Positions 45,037-53,855 of a DNA stretch of 64,000 nt are shown here, piece by piece. How positions within the stretch are numbered: the stretch's first letter is position 1; each line of letters starts with the position of its first letter. Origin of the DNA: an uncultured Massilia sp. (GTDB lineage: Bacteria > Pseudomonadota > Gammaproteobacteria > Burkholderiales > Burkholderiaceae_D). Under the pieces are notes generated by a model, which was given only the letters and a program-made list of their open reading frames with translations, was not told where the DNA came from and did not search any database. Position numbers and translations under genes: made by a program. The stretch covers positions 124,001-188,000 of the forward strand of contig NZ_CAJYEB010000049.1 of the NCBI RefSeq assembly GCF_913773735.1. The letters run 5' to 3'.

Positions 45037-45690
45037 TCACTGCAGTACCCGCGCCGCCCGCGCCACCGGCGCCTGCTCCGGCGCCGGGACCGCGCTGCGC
45101 CGGCCCGGATCGATCAGGCCGCGCGCCGCCGCGACGACGACGGCGTGGGTGCGGGCGGTCGCGTCCAGCTTGCTCATCACGCCCTTCACATGGGTCTTGA
45201 CGGTGCCGACCCCGATGCCGAGGCGGCGCGCGATCAGCTTGTTGCAATACCCCTCGGCCAGCAGGTGCAGCACGTCGGTCTCGCGCTCGGTCAGCGCGGC
45301 CCGCCCGAGGCCGGCCGCCACGTTGCGCGAGACCGGCTCGCTCAGGTAGCGGATGCCGCGCAGCAGCTGGCGCACCGCGTGCGCCAGCTCGTCCGCCGGA
45401 CAGGACTGGTGCAGGTAGCCCAGCACGCCGCTTTCCATCGCGGTGCGCACGTCCCACTCCTTGTCGCGCTGGCTGACGACCAGCACCGCCTGGCGGCCCG
45501 CGCCGGCGCGCGCCAGCGCGATCCCGGTCGCATGGTCGGCCACCAGCACGCGCGCCAGCGCGCGCTGGGCCGGTTCGCGCGCCTCGCTGGTGACGCGCCA
45601 GTCCGCGTGCGCGGCGAGGATGGCGTACAGGCCCGCGTCCATCGCGGGGTCGGCGTGCACGACGTGCACGTGGTTCGGAATCGTCGACAT
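45037..45690 (-). CDS. LuxR/NarL-type regulator with degenerate receiver
   Basis: A 217-aa protein whose ATG 45690 follows AGGAG at 8 bp. The C-terminal LuxR helix-turn-helix (about 145-200: ALTERETDVLHLLAEGYCNK, GTVKTHVKGVMSKL) is normal. The N-terminal receiver-like domain is atypical. The usual acidic pair is reduced to one Asp (HVVHADPAMD), a possible phospho-site is D52 in VLVADHATG, and the conserved Lys is replaced in GYLHQS. It may be a phosphorylation-independent or ligand-sensing pseudo-receiver. It is the last gene of a co-directional set with azoreductase and NADH dehydrogenase genes, so redox control is a guess. No partner histidine kinase is nearby. Confidence 0.85.
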   Translation of the reverse strand: MSTIPNHVHVVHADPAMDAGLYAILAAHADWRVTSEAREPAQRALARVLVADHATGIALARAGAGRQAVLVVSQRDKEWDVRTAMESGVLGYLHQSCPADELAHAVRQLLRGIRYLSEPVSRNVAAGLGRAALTERETDVLHLLAEGYCNKLIARRLGIGVGTVKTHVKGVMSKLDATARTHAVVVAAARGLIDPGRRSAVPAPEQAPVARAARVLQ

Positions 45691-45779
45691 GGTCTGGCTC
45701 CTGCTGGTGCGGCCGGCGCCGCGGGTTGCGATGCCGTCTTCATCGGCCGCGGCCCCCCGCGCGGGCAAGTCAAGCGATG

Positions 45780-46430
45780 TCATTCGCCGTGAAGGGCGCC
45801 GGTCACACGGGCGCCGGCCGGCGCCGGCAGCGCGGCGAACCAGCCGTCGACCGCCTCGCGGGCCGCGACGCGGGCAGCCTCGGCGCGCTGCGCGCCGAGC
45901 GCCGTGCCTTCCAGCGAGAACACGGTGATGTCGCGCAGGCCGATCATCGGCAGCACGGCGCGCAGGTAGGGCTCCAGGAAGTCCGGCTGGCGCGCGCGCG
46001 GGCCGGTGCGCAGGCCGCCGCTGCTGACGGCCACGTACACGGGGCGGTCCGCCAGCGTGCCGACCTTGCCCTGCGGCGTCAGGCGCATCGTGCGGTGCAC
46101 GCGCACCACGTGGTCGAGCCAGGCCTTCAGCGCCGACGGCACGGTAAGGTTGTGCATCGGGGTGCCGATCACCAGCACGTCGGCGGCTTCCAGTTCCGCG
46201 ATCAGCACGTCGGAGCGCGCCAGCGACGCGCCGCCGGCGGCGCCGTCGCCGCCGCCGAGGGCGTGCGCATAGTCGCCGTCCACGTGCGGCAGGTCGTGCA
46301 GCGACAGCAGGCGCTGGACGACGCGCGCGCCGGGACGGCGCCGGTGCAGGTGGCCCACCACGTGCTCGGACAGGCAATGGCTGTCGCTCTCGCGTCCGCG
46401 CGGGCTGGCGCTGATGTGCAGGATGTTCAT
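45780..46430 (-). CDS. azoR: FMN-dependent NADH-azoreductase
   Basis: A 216-aa flavodoxin-like fold protein. The FMN phosphate loop is ISASPRGRESDSHCLSEHVV, followed by IGTPMHNLTVPSALKAWLDHV, the AzoR/NQO-family flavin site. SSGG follows near residue 140. AzoR enzymes reduce quinones and azo compounds with NAD(P)H and protect against electrophilic quinones. ATG 46430 follows AGGAG. It starts 10 bp after the upstream GNAT gene and is followed by the LuxR gene, within a probable quinone/NADH redox operon. Confidence 0.9.
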   Translation of the reverse strand: MNILHISASPRGRESDSHCLSEHVVGHLHRRRPGARVVQRLLSLHDLPHVDGDYAHALGGGDGAAGGASLARSDVLIAELEAADVLVIGTPMHNLTVPSALKAWLDHVVRVHRTMRLTPQGKVGTLADRPVYVAVSSGGLRTGPRARQPDFLEPYLRAVLPMIGLRDITVFSLEGTALGAQRAEAARVAAREAVDGWFAALPAPAGARVTGALHGE

Positions 46431-46440
46431 GGAATTCTCC

Positions 46441-46890
46441 TCATGGCAGTTCGGTTCGGGGCGCGGCGGCATCCGCCGCGAAACGCAGCGCCAGCGGCAG
46501 CAGGCCGGCGCGGAAATAGAAGCGCTGGGCGCGCACGTTGGCCAGGCCCGTGTCGAGCACGACCCGGCTGCAGAGCGCGGCGCGGGCGATCGCGCGCAAG
46601 GCCTCGACCAGGCGCGCGCCGTGGCGGTGGCCGCGCGCCGCCGGCAGCGTGACCAGGTCGTCCACGTACAGGAAGCGGCCGAAGACGAGGTTTTCCTGGA
46701 TCCGGTAGCCGGCAAGGGCGACCACCTCCGTGCCCGCGCGCGCCGCCAGGATCCGGTAGCCGCCGGCGCGCATGCGGGCGCAGGCGGCCAGGAAGGCGTC
46801 GACATCGGCCAGCGCGGGGCGCAGCGTCGCCATCGCGGGCCAGCAGGCGCGCAGCTCGGCGTCGGTGTCGGCATGGAACAGGTCATCCAT
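46441..46890 (-). CDS. GNAT-family N-acetyltransferase
   Basis: A 149-aa single-domain GNAT protein. Acetyl-CoA-binding motif A is visible as LPAARGHRHGARLVEALRAI, preceded by the beta-strand pair FGRFLYVDDLVTL and followed by VVLDTGLANVRAQRFYFRAG. The substrate cannot be told. It sits between the membrane protein (14 bp) and azoR (10 bp) genes on the same strand and is surely co-transcribed. A role in detoxifying amines released by azo reduction is conceivable but only inferred from position. Confidence 0.85.
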   Translation of the reverse strand: MDDLFHADTDAELRACWPAMATLRPALADVDAFLAACARMRAGGYRILAARAGTEVVALAGYRIQENLVFGRFLYVDDLVTLPAARGHRHGARLVEALRAIARAALCSRVVLDTGLANVRAQRFYFRAGLLPLALRFAADAAAPRTELP

Positions 46891-46904
46891 GGCATCCTCC
46901 CGGT

Positions 46905-47960
46905 TCAGGCGACGTGGATGCGCAGGCCGCACATCGCCATCGTGATCAGGATCGCGACGGTGGCCGCGAACACGGTACCGCCGGCCAGCACGCGGTCGCC
47001 GAGGCGGCGCCCCTTGCCGTGCGCCAGCAGGATGCCGCGCAGGCCGCAGAAGGCGTGGGCGATGGCGAAGAAGACCGCCAGCAGGTAGTACGGCAGCAGG
47101 CGGATGTTCCAGGCGTCCTTCAGCAGGCCGTTGGGTGCGCCGACGCCGAAACCCCAGTCGCTGTCGATGCGCAGCACGACGCGCGCCAGGTAGAGCACGG
47201 CGTTGACGTGGCTGACCACGGCGAATACCAGGAACACGCCGCCGGCGACCTGGAAGGTGCGCACGGCGTCGCTGGCGCGTCCGGTCAGGCGCCAGGCCAT
47301 CAGCGCGCCGCTCACGATCAGGAAGCCGAAGGCGCCGATCAGCAGCGGTTCGCCGGCGCGCGAGCGGTACGCCGTGCGCAGCACCTTCATCACGGCGGCG
47401 TGGGCGTCGGGGCCGATCCAGCCGACCATGTGGTTGGCCAGGTGGGCGCACAGGTACAGCACGGCGACGACGGCGGCGATGCCGTGCGCGACGCGCCAGC
47501 GGCCATTGCCGGCCGCGGCCGGCGCCACCGGCGGCGCGCTGCGCGGCGCCAGCGCCACGGCCAGCGCCAGCGCGCCCCACAGCGCCAGCGTGAACGGCAG
47601 GTCCCAGGCGGGATGGCCGAGCAGCATGAAGACCACGCCGGCCAGCGTGAACAGCGGCGGCACCCCCACCGCCAGCAGCGCCACGCGGCGCGCCAGCAGC
47701 TGGGCCGCGCTCGGCCGCGGCTCGCGCCCGAGGCGCACCGCCAGCGCCAGCGCCAGCAGCGGCAGCACGTTGGCGGCCAGCAGCAGCGTCGCGGCGGCCA
47801 GCCAGGCTTCCCAGCCGGCGCCGACGGCGATCGCGCTGGCGGCGCCGTGGAAACCGGCCAAAACGTAGGGATACACGGCGGCCAGCGCGGGCGCGGCGAA
47901 CCAGGACGGCCGCAGCGCCGCCGGCGCCACGGCGAGGGAAGCGGGATGGACGTGGGACAT
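46905..47960 (-). CDS. Polytopic membrane protein, cytochrome-b-like
   Basis: A 351-aa protein with about eight hydrophobic helices and no signal peptide. The C-terminal half has HGIAAVVAVLYLCAHLANHM and VSHVNAVLYLARVVL, where spaced His residues in helices recall the haem-binding four-helix cytochrome b subunits of fumarate reductase/succinate dehydrogenase. This is a resemblance by eye, not a proven family assignment. It lies 23 bp after the type II NADH dehydrogenase gene. A membrane partner passing electrons to or from quinone is plausible; haem binding is not demonstrated. Confidence 0.7.
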   Translation of the reverse strand: MSHVHPASLAVAPAALRPSWFAAPALAAVYPYVLAGFHGAASAIAVGAGWEAWLAAATLLLAANVLPLLALALAVRLGREPRPSAAQLLARRVALLAVGVPPLFTLAGVVFMLLGHPAWDLPFTLALWGALALAVALAPRSAPPVAPAAAGNGRWRVAHGIAAVVAVLYLCAHLANHMVGWIGPDAHAAVMKVLRTAYRSRAGEPLLIGAFGFLIVSGALMAWRLTGRASDAVRTFQVAGGVFLVFAVVSHVNAVLYLARVVLRIDSDWGFGVGAPNGLLKDAWNIRLLPYYLLAVFFAIAHAFCGLRGILLAHGKGRRLGDRVLAGGTVFAATVAILITMAMCGLRIHVA

Positions 47961-47983
47961 GGCGTTTCCTTTCGATGGGCGGT

Positions 47984-49192
47984 TCAGGGCACGATGACGT
48001 GATCGGGATTGGCGGTCGCGAAGGCCGCCTCGCGCTGCGGCGCGGGGGGGTAGATCCATTCGGTGTTGATGGCGCGCTTGAGCGCCTTGGCCTCGGCGCC
48101 GGTCAGGCGCACCTGGCGGTCCCACCCTTCCGTGTAGACCGCGCCCCAGGGGCCGAGGTCCAGGCAGGTGACGTACTTGGGCTGGCGGTACGGGTGCAGC
48201 GGCAGCCCGGCCAGCTCCGCGGCGGCGTTGTGGCCGGCCACGCGGCCCAGGCCGAGCGCGTGCTGGCACGACATGGCCGCCACGTTGCCGGCATCGTCGG
48301 TGGCGGCGCGCGCCACGTCGCCCGCCACGAATACCCCGTCCACCCCGGCCGCATGCAGGAAGTCGTCCGCCGGCACCCGGCCGAAGCGGTCGTGGCCGGC
48401 GCCGACCATCACGGCCAGCGGATTGGCGCGCATGCCGGCGGTCCAGATGACGGTGGCGGCTTCGAAGCGGCGCCCGTCCGCCGTGGTGGCGCCGCCGGCA
48501 TCGATGGCGGCCACCCGCGCGCCGGTCACGACCTCGATCCCGAGCTCGGCCAGCGCCGCCTCGATCACCGGCCGCGGCGCCGGTCCGAGGTCGGGGCCGA
48601 TCGCTTCGGCCTGCTCCAGGATCACCACGCGCACGTCGGCGTCCAGGCCCAGCACGCGGCGCAGGCGTTGCGGCATCTCGGCCGCGGTCTCGATGCCGGT
48701 GAAGCCCCCGCCGGCGACCAGCACCGTGTCGCGCGCCCGGCTCGCCGGCCGCGCCGCCAGGTCGCACAGGTGGCGCTCGAGCGCCTGCGCGCCGTCGAGC
48801 TGGTCGACGTCGAACGCATAGGCGGCCAGCCCCGGGACCGCCGGCCGGAACACGCGGCTGCCGGTGGCCAGCACGAAGCGGTCGTAGGGCAGCACGTGGC
48901 GCGTGCCGTCGTTGGCGCCGACGTAGACCCGGCGCGCGGCCGCGTCGATGTCCTGCACGTGGCCGGCCAGGTGGCGCACGCCGACCGCCGCGAACAGCGG
49001 CGCGAGGTCGGGCGCCATGCCCTCCAGCGCCGCCTCGTACAGGCGCGGACGCATGTGCAGCGCGGCCTGCGGCGAGACGACGGTGATGCCGATGCCGTCT
49101 TCCCGGCCCGCCAGCGCCACGGCGCGCGCCGCCGCCAGCGCCGCCCAGGTCCCGGCGAAACCGCTGCCCGCGATGACGATCTCCTGTTTCAT
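47984..49192 (-). CDS. Type II NADH:quinone oxidoreductase-like flavoprotein
   Basis: A 402-aa two-dinucleotide-binding flavoprotein. The FAD site is IVIAGSGFAGTWAALAAARA at the N-terminus, the NAD(P)H site is VLVAGGGFTGIETAAEMPQR (about 162-181), and the second FAD motif is VDGVFVAGDVARA. This matches the NDH-2 family, which moves electrons from NADH to quinone without pumping protons. There is no clear C-terminal membrane helix. It is the first gene of the five-gene minus-strand set and diverges from an intact MocR regulator with 110 bp between starts. A nitroreductase- or sulfide-quinone-like activity is an alternative. Confidence 0.87.
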   Translation of the reverse strand: MKQEIVIAGSGFAGTWAALAAARAVALAGREDGIGITVVSPQAALHMRPRLYEAALEGMAPDLAPLFAAVGVRHLAGHVQDIDAAARRVYVGANDGTRHVLPYDRFVLATGSRVFRPAVPGLAAYAFDVDQLDGAQALERHLCDLAARPASRARDTVLVAGGGFTGIETAAEMPQRLRRVLGLDADVRVVILEQAEAIGPDLGPAPRPVIEAALAELGIEVVTGARVAAIDAGGATTADGRRFEAATVIWTAGMRANPLAVMVGAGHDRFGRVPADDFLHAAGVDGVFVAGDVARAATDDAGNVAAMSCQHALGLGRVAGHNAAAELAGLPLHPYRQPKYVTCLDLGPWGAVYTEGWDRQVRLTGAEAKALKRAINTEWIYPPAPQREAAFATANPDHVIVP

Positions 49193-49302
49193 GATGTGCT
49201 CCTCGGTGGTTGTCGATGGCGCCATTCTCGAATTACACTGGCCTCCTGTCTTGATCCGGATTTCACATAAATGACTAGTCCACTTTGCAGGGGCGGCCGC
49301 CG

Positions 49303-50820
49303 ATGAGCGCGCGCCGCCGTACCGATGCGCCGATCTGGTCGCTTCCCCTGGGCAGCCCGGACGACGGCGAAACGCTGCAGCGCTGGCTGTACCGCACGCT
49401 GCGCCAGGCCATCCTGGACGGGCGTCTCGGTCCCGGGGCGCGCCTGCCCGGCACCCGCGCGCTGGCGCGCCAGCAGGCGCTCGCGCGCGGCACCGTGCAG
49501 GCGGCCTACGACCAGCTGCTGTCCGAGGGCTACCTGGACGCCGCCCGCGGCAGCGCCACGCGCGTGGCGGCGACCCTGCCGGAGCGCAGCCTGCAGGCGC
49601 CGGCCGCGCACGACGGGCCGCCGGCGCCCGCGCGCCCCGAGCCGGCACCGCCGCCGGCGGCCTGGTGGACCGGACGGCTGGACGGACTGGGCGCCGCCTT
49701 CCCGCTGCAGCCGGCGCCGGGCGGCGCGCCGCCGTTCCACCCGCACCGCTGCGACGTCGCCGCCTTCCCGGTGGACACCTGGCGCCGCCTGCACGTGCGC
49801 CACCTGCGCCCGGGCCGCCCGGACGTGTTCGGCGATACCGGCCCCGCTGGCCTGGCGGCGCTGCGCCAGGCGATCGCCGCCCACCTGCACGTGGCGCGCG
49901 GCGTGGCGGTGCCGCCCGAGCAGATCGTGGTGCTCGGCAGCGTGCAGCAGGCGCTCGACATCTGCCTGCGCCTGCTGGTCGGGCCGGGCGAGACGGTCTG
50001 GATGGAGGATCCGGGCTATGCCGGCGCGCGCCAACTGATGCTGGCCTCGGGCGCGCGCGTGGCCGACGTGCCGGTCGACGCCGACGGCATGCGGGTCGAG
50101 GACGGCCTGCGCGCCGCGCCGCACGCGCGCCTGGCCTACGTCACCCCGGCGCGCCAGGCGCCGCTGGGGATGGCGCTGGCGCCGCAGCGGCGCCTGGCCC
50201 TGCTCGACTGGGCGGTCGCGAACGATGCCTACGTGTTCGAGGACGACTACGACAGCGAGTACCGGTTCGTCGCCAAGCCGATCCCGGCCCTGCGCAGCCA
50301 TCCGGGCAGCGAGCGCCACGTGATCCTGGCCGGCACCTTCAGCAAGCTGCTGTTCCCCGGCATCCGCCTGGCCTTCGTCGCGCTGCCGCGCCACCTCGTC
50401 GACCGCTTCGTGCGCGCCTTCTCGCTGACCAACCGCGGCGCCGGCGGCCTGGCGCAGGCGGTGCTGGCCGACTTCATGGCCGAGGGCCATTTCGACCGCC
50501 ACGTGCGGCGCATGCGCCGCCTGTACGCGGCGCGCGCCGCCGCCTTCGAGGATGCGGCGCGGCGCCACTGGCACGGCCTGCTGGAGGTGCCGGCGCCGCA
50601 GGCCGGGCTGGACGTGGTGGCGCGCCTCGTCGGCATGGACGAGGACACGGCGCTGGCGCGCCTGGCGCCGGCCGGGCTGACCGGTTTTCCGCTGCGGCGC
50701 TACTGCGGCAGCGCGCGTCCGGCGCCCGGACTGGTGATGGGCTTCGCGCCGTTCGACGCCGACGCCATCGAGGATGGCGCGCGGCGCATCGCGCGCGCCC
50801 TGTCCGGCCGCGGCGCGTGA
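49303..50820 (+). CDS. MocR-type (GntR/aminotransferase) transcriptional regulator
   Basis: A 505-aa intact MocR protein starting at ATG 49303. The winged helix (about 25-90: TLRQAILDGRLGPGARLPGT, QALARGTVQAAYDQLLSEGY) is followed by a linker of about 60 residues rich in Ala and Pro and an aminotransferase fold-I domain. PLP-domain marks are VFEDDYDSEYRF and the Schiff-base Lys in AGTFSKLLFPGIRLAF. It diverges from the NADH dehydrogenase-azoR operon, which it probably controls. It is the natural comparator for the amber-interrupted paralogue at 43564. Confidence 0.93.
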   Translation: MSARRRTDAPIWSLPLGSPDDGETLQRWLYRTLRQAILDGRLGPGARLPGTRALARQQALARGTVQAAYDQLLSEGYLDAARGSATRVAATLPERSLQAPAAHDGPPAPARPEPAPPPAAWWTGRLDGLGAAFPLQPAPGGAPPFHPHRCDVAAFPVDTWRRLHVRHLRPGRPDVFGDTGPAGLAALRQAIAAHLHVARGVAVPPEQIVVLGSVQQALDICLRLLVGPGETVWMEDPGYAGARQLMLASGARVADVPVDADGMRVEDGLRAAPHARLAYVTPARQAPLGMALAPQRRLALLDWAVANDAYVFEDDYDSEYRFVAKPIPALRSHPGSERHVILAGTFSKLLFPGIRLAFVALPRHLVDRFVRAFSLTNRGAGGLAQAVLADFMAEGHFDRHVRRMRRLYAARAAAFEDAARRHWHGLLEVPAPQAGLDVVARLVGMDEDTALARLAPAGLTGFPLRRYCGSARPAPGLVMGFAPFDADAIEDGARRIARALSGRGA

Positions 50821-50824
50821 GCGC

Positions 50825-52243
50825 TCAGGCGCCCGCCACCGTCTTCGGCTCGAGATAGGATTCGAGTCCGAAGCTGCCGAACTCGCGCCCCACGCCGGAC
50901 TGCTTGAAGCCGCCGAAGGGCGCTTCCGGCACGTCGTACAGGCCGTTGACGAACACCCGTCCCGCCTCGATGCGCGCGGCGACGCGCGCGGCGCGGGGGG
51001 CATCGGCGCCGAACACGTACGCCTGCAGGCCGTAGACGGTGTCGTTGGCGATCGCCACCGCCTCGTCGTCGTCGCGGTAGGCGATCATCGACAGCACGGG
51101 TCCGAAGATCTCCTCGCGCGCGATGGTCATGTCGTTGCGCACCCCGGAAAACAGCGTCGGACGCACGAAGTGGCCCCGTTCCAGCCCCGCCGGCTTGCCG
51201 GGACCGCCCACCAGCAGGCGCGCGCCTTCGGCCAGGCCCTGGCGGATGTAGCCCTGCACGCGCTCGTACTGGCGCGCGCTGACCATCGGTCCGATGCGCG
51301 TGTCCGGCCGGCGCGGGTCGCCCACCACCAGCGCCGCCATCTCGCGCGCCGCCAGGCGCTCGGCTTCGTCCAGCCGGTGCGCCGGCACCAGCAGGCGCGT
51401 GCCGGCCAGGCAGGCCTGGCCGCTGTTGTTGACGGCGGCGGCGACGGCCAGCGGCATGGCGGCCTCGAAATCGGCGTCGTCGAGCAGGATCGTGGGCGAC
51501 TTGCCGCCCAGTTCCAGCGTCACGCGCTTCATGGTGTCGGCCGCGCCGCGCATGATCGCCTTGCCGACGGCGGTCGAGCCGGTGAACGAGATCTTGGCGA
51601 CGTCCGGGTGCCGCACGATCTCGGCGCCGACCTCGTCGCCGCGCCCCGTGACGATGTTGAACAGGCCGGGCGGCAGGCCCGCGCCGTGCAGCACCCGCGC
51701 CAGCAGCGCCGCCTGGCGGGCGCTCAGTTCGCTGGGCTTGATCACGGCGGTACAGCCGGCCGCCAGCGCCGTGGCCAGCTTGCTGCAGACGAAGCCGTAG
51801 GTGGCGTTCCACGGCGTGATCAGGCCGGCCACGCCGACCGGCGTCATGAACACCCTGGCCGCGCCGGCCGTGCGCTCGAAGGCGAAGGTGCGCAGCAGCG
51901 CGGCGGCCAGGCCGAAGGACTCGGCGGCGCGCCGCGCCGTGGCCACGCACGTGGCCGGGGCGCCGCCGTATTCCTCGATCATCGTCGCGACGAGTTCGCG
52001 CTCGGCCTGCGCCACCGCCCGCTGCAGGCGCTCCAGCCAGCCGATGCGCTCGGCCGGCGTGGTGGCGGACCAGGCGCCGAATGCGCGCCGCGCGGCCGCG
52101 ATGGCGGCGCGCGTGTCGGTCGCGTCGGCCAGGCGCACCCGCGCGGCCGGCCGGCCGTCGACCGGGTCGATCAGTTCCATGGTGTCGGTGCCGTGCGGCG
52201 CGCGGAAGGCGCCGTCGATGTAGATGTGGTCGATGTCGTGCAT
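50825..52243 (-). CDS. Aldehyde dehydrogenase
   Basis: A 472-aa NAD(P)-dependent aldehyde dehydrogenase. Motifs: TPWNATYGFVCSKLATALAA for cofactor binding, VIKPSELS, FTGSTAVGKAI, catalytic Glu in LELGGKSPT and catalytic Cys in NNSGQACLAGTR. PFGGFKQSGVGREFG is typical near the C-terminus. Substrate not predictable; the broad class includes betaine, vanillin and semialdehyde dehydrogenases. It is divergent from the SDR-nsrR pair, and its upstream region includes the NsrR-type site at 52362-52384. Convergent with the MocR gene, 4 bp between stops. Confidence 0.9.
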   Translation of the reverse strand: MHDIDHIYIDGAFRAPHGTDTMELIDPVDGRPAARVRLADATDTRAAIAAARRAFGAWSATTPAERIGWLERLQRAVAQAERELVATMIEEYGGAPATCVATARRAAESFGLAAALLRTFAFERTAGAARVFMTPVGVAGLITPWNATYGFVCSKLATALAAGCTAVIKPSELSARQAALLARVLHGAGLPPGLFNIVTGRGDEVGAEIVRHPDVAKISFTGSTAVGKAIMRGAADTMKRVTLELGGKSPTILLDDADFEAAMPLAVAAAVNNSGQACLAGTRLLVPAHRLDEAERLAAREMAALVVGDPRRPDTRIGPMVSARQYERVQGYIRQGLAEGARLLVGGPGKPAGLERGHFVRPTLFSGVRNDMTIAREEIFGPVLSMIAYRDDDEAVAIANDTVYGLQAYVFGADAPRAARVAARIEAGRVFVNGLYDVPEAPFGGFKQSGVGREFGSFGLESYLEPKTVAGA

Positions 52244-52361
52244 GCATTCTCCTGTGGAAGCGCGCGCGCTGGCGCAACGCCACCAGTCTAGCGACGCACG
52301 ATTGCCCCCACCGGGCCAAGACCGCGGTTTTCGACCGGGCCAAGCCAGCGGCGCCCGCTTA

Positions 52362-52384
52362 AAGATGCATTATTGATGTATCTT
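52362..52384. promoter_or_regulatory. NsrR-type 23-bp operator
   Basis: AAGATGCAT-TATTG-ATGTATCTT is an 11-1-11 inverted repeat with 9 of 11 paired positions matching and the AAGATGyAT arms known for NsrR sites. It lies 35 bp upstream of the SDR gene whose next neighbour encodes an NsrR-like protein, and 118 bp upstream of the divergent aldehyde dehydrogenase. Confidence 0.6.
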
Positions 52385-52419
52385 AATCCGATCGCTCACC
52401 CATCGAGAAAGGACACACC

Positions 52420-53205
52420 ATGAGCACCAAGGGATATGCCGTCGTCACCGGCGCGTCGGCCGGCATGGGCGCGCTGTTCGCGCAGCGCCTGGCCCGGGAC
52501 GGCCACGACCTGGCGCTGGTCGCCCGCAACGGCGCCGCGCTGGAAGCGCTGGCCGCGCGCCTGCGCGCCGACACCGGCCGCAGCGTCGACGTCGTCGCCG
52601 CCGACCTGGCCAGCGAAGACGGCCTGCGCCGCGTCGAGGACCTGCTGCGCGGGCGCGGCGACGTCGCCATGCTGGTCAACAATGCCGGCGTCGGCTCGAT
52701 GCGGCCGCTGCTCGACAGCGACGCCGGCGAACTGACGCGCATGATCGCGCTGAACGTCACCGCCCTCACGCGCCTGACGCACGCGGCGCTGCCGGGGATG
52801 GTCGCGCGCGGCGCCGGCACCATCGTCAACGTCTCGTCGATCGTCGCCATCGCCACGGAGATGATGAACGGCGTGTACGGCGCCTCCAAGTCCTACGTCC
52901 TGGCCTTTACCCAGGCGCTGCAGCACGAGCTGGCCGGCAAGGGCGTGCGCGTGCAGGCCGTGCTGCCGGGCGTGACGGCGACCGGCTTCTGGGACACGCT
53001 GGGCCACCCGCTCGCGCGCCTGCCAGCCGACTGGATCATGGACGCCGGGGAGCTGGTCGACGCCGCCCTGGCCGGCCTGCGTCGCGGCGAGGCGGTGACG
53101 ATCCCGGGCCTGCACGCCCCCGAGCGCTGGGACGCCCACGAGGCGAGCCGGCGCGCGCTGGCCACGCTGTTCGGCAACGCCCGCCCCGCCGCGCGCTATC
53201 GCTGA
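52420..53205 (+). CDS. Short-chain dehydrogenase/reductase
   Basis: A 261-aa classical SDR: the cofactor motif TGASAGMGALFAQRLA, NNAGVG, catalytic Ser in IVNVSSIVA and Tyr-x-x-x-Lys in VYGASKSYVLAF. An Arg after the second strand (LVARNGAALEAL) favours NADP. The substrate is unknown; the closest general group acts on carbonyl lipids or xenobiotics. It is the first gene behind the NsrR-type operator and is followed after 79 bp by the nsrR-like gene, so it is a candidate NO-responsive function. Confidence 0.88.
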   Translation: MSTKGYAVVTGASAGMGALFAQRLARDGHDLALVARNGAALEALAARLRADTGRSVDVVAADLASEDGLRRVEDLLRGRGDVAMLVNNAGVGSMRPLLDSDAGELTRMIALNVTALTRLTHAALPGMVARGAGTIVNVSSIVAIATEMMNGVYGASKSYVLAFTQALQHELAGKGVRVQAVLPGVTATGFWDTLGHPLARLPADWIMDAGELVDAALAGLRRGEAVTIPGLHAPERWDAHEASRRALATLFGNARPAARYR

Positions 53206-53284
53206 CCGCCCCTCCCGGATGGCGCATCGCCCCGCGCATGCGGTCCGGGCGGACGCGACGCGCTTCCGGTATACTGGTCGGCCC

Positions 53285-53737
53285 ATGCGCCTGACTTCCT
53301 TTACCGACTATACGCTGCGCACCCTGCTGCACCTCGGGAGCAACCGCGACCGTCTGGTGACCATCCAGGAGATCGCGGACCTGCACGGCATTTCGAAGAA
53401 CCACCTGATGAAGGTGGTGAACGAACTCGGCCGTAACGGCATCGTCGAGACCGTCCGCGGCCGCAACGGCGGGTTCCGCCTGGCCCACGAACCGAAGGAC
53501 ATCAACGTCGGCGCCGTCGTGCGCCTGGCCGAGAGCGATTTCTACATGGCCGAATGCTTCAATCCGTCCGGCACGCCCTGCGGCCTGGTCAAGGCCTGCC
53601 GCCTGAAGAGCGTGCTGAAGGACGCCACCTCCGCCTACCTGGCCGAGCTGGACCGCCACACGCTGGCCGACCTGCTGCCGGAACCGCCGCCGAAGGAAGC
53701 GCCCGTCACGCTGCACCGCGGGCCGCTGGCGGCGTAG
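53285..53737 (+). CDS. nsrR: Rrf2-family NO-sensing repressor, NsrR-like
   Basis: A 150-aa Rrf2 protein. MRLTSFTDYTLRTLLHL is the signature N-terminus, with a winged helix through about residue 65 (IADLHGISKNHLMKVVNELG). Cluster ligands match NsrR: D8, C91, C99 and C105 (AECFNPSGTPCG, LVKACRLKS), the Asp plus three Cys set described for the NsrR [4Fe-4S] cluster. IscR-type spacing would differ. Nitric oxide destroys the cluster and lifts repression. A TATACT box at about 53268-53273 could give it its own promoter besides read-through from the SDR gene. No hmp, norB or nirK is in this window. Confidence 0.9.
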   Translation: MRLTSFTDYTLRTLLHLGSNRDRLVTIQEIADLHGISKNHLMKVVNELGRNGIVETVRGRNGGFRLAHEPKDINVGAVVRLAESDFYMAECFNPSGTPCGLVKACRLKSVLKDATSAYLAELDRHTLADLLPEPPPKEAPVTLHRGPLAA

Positions 53738-53855
53738 GCGTGCGCGCGGCGTCGCGGCGAACGGGAGTCCGGGTTTGATGATAAGAACCGGGAAGCCACG
53801 CCGTGCCGCGGCAAGCACAATGGCGCCTTCTTCATCACGCACGAAAGGAAACGCC

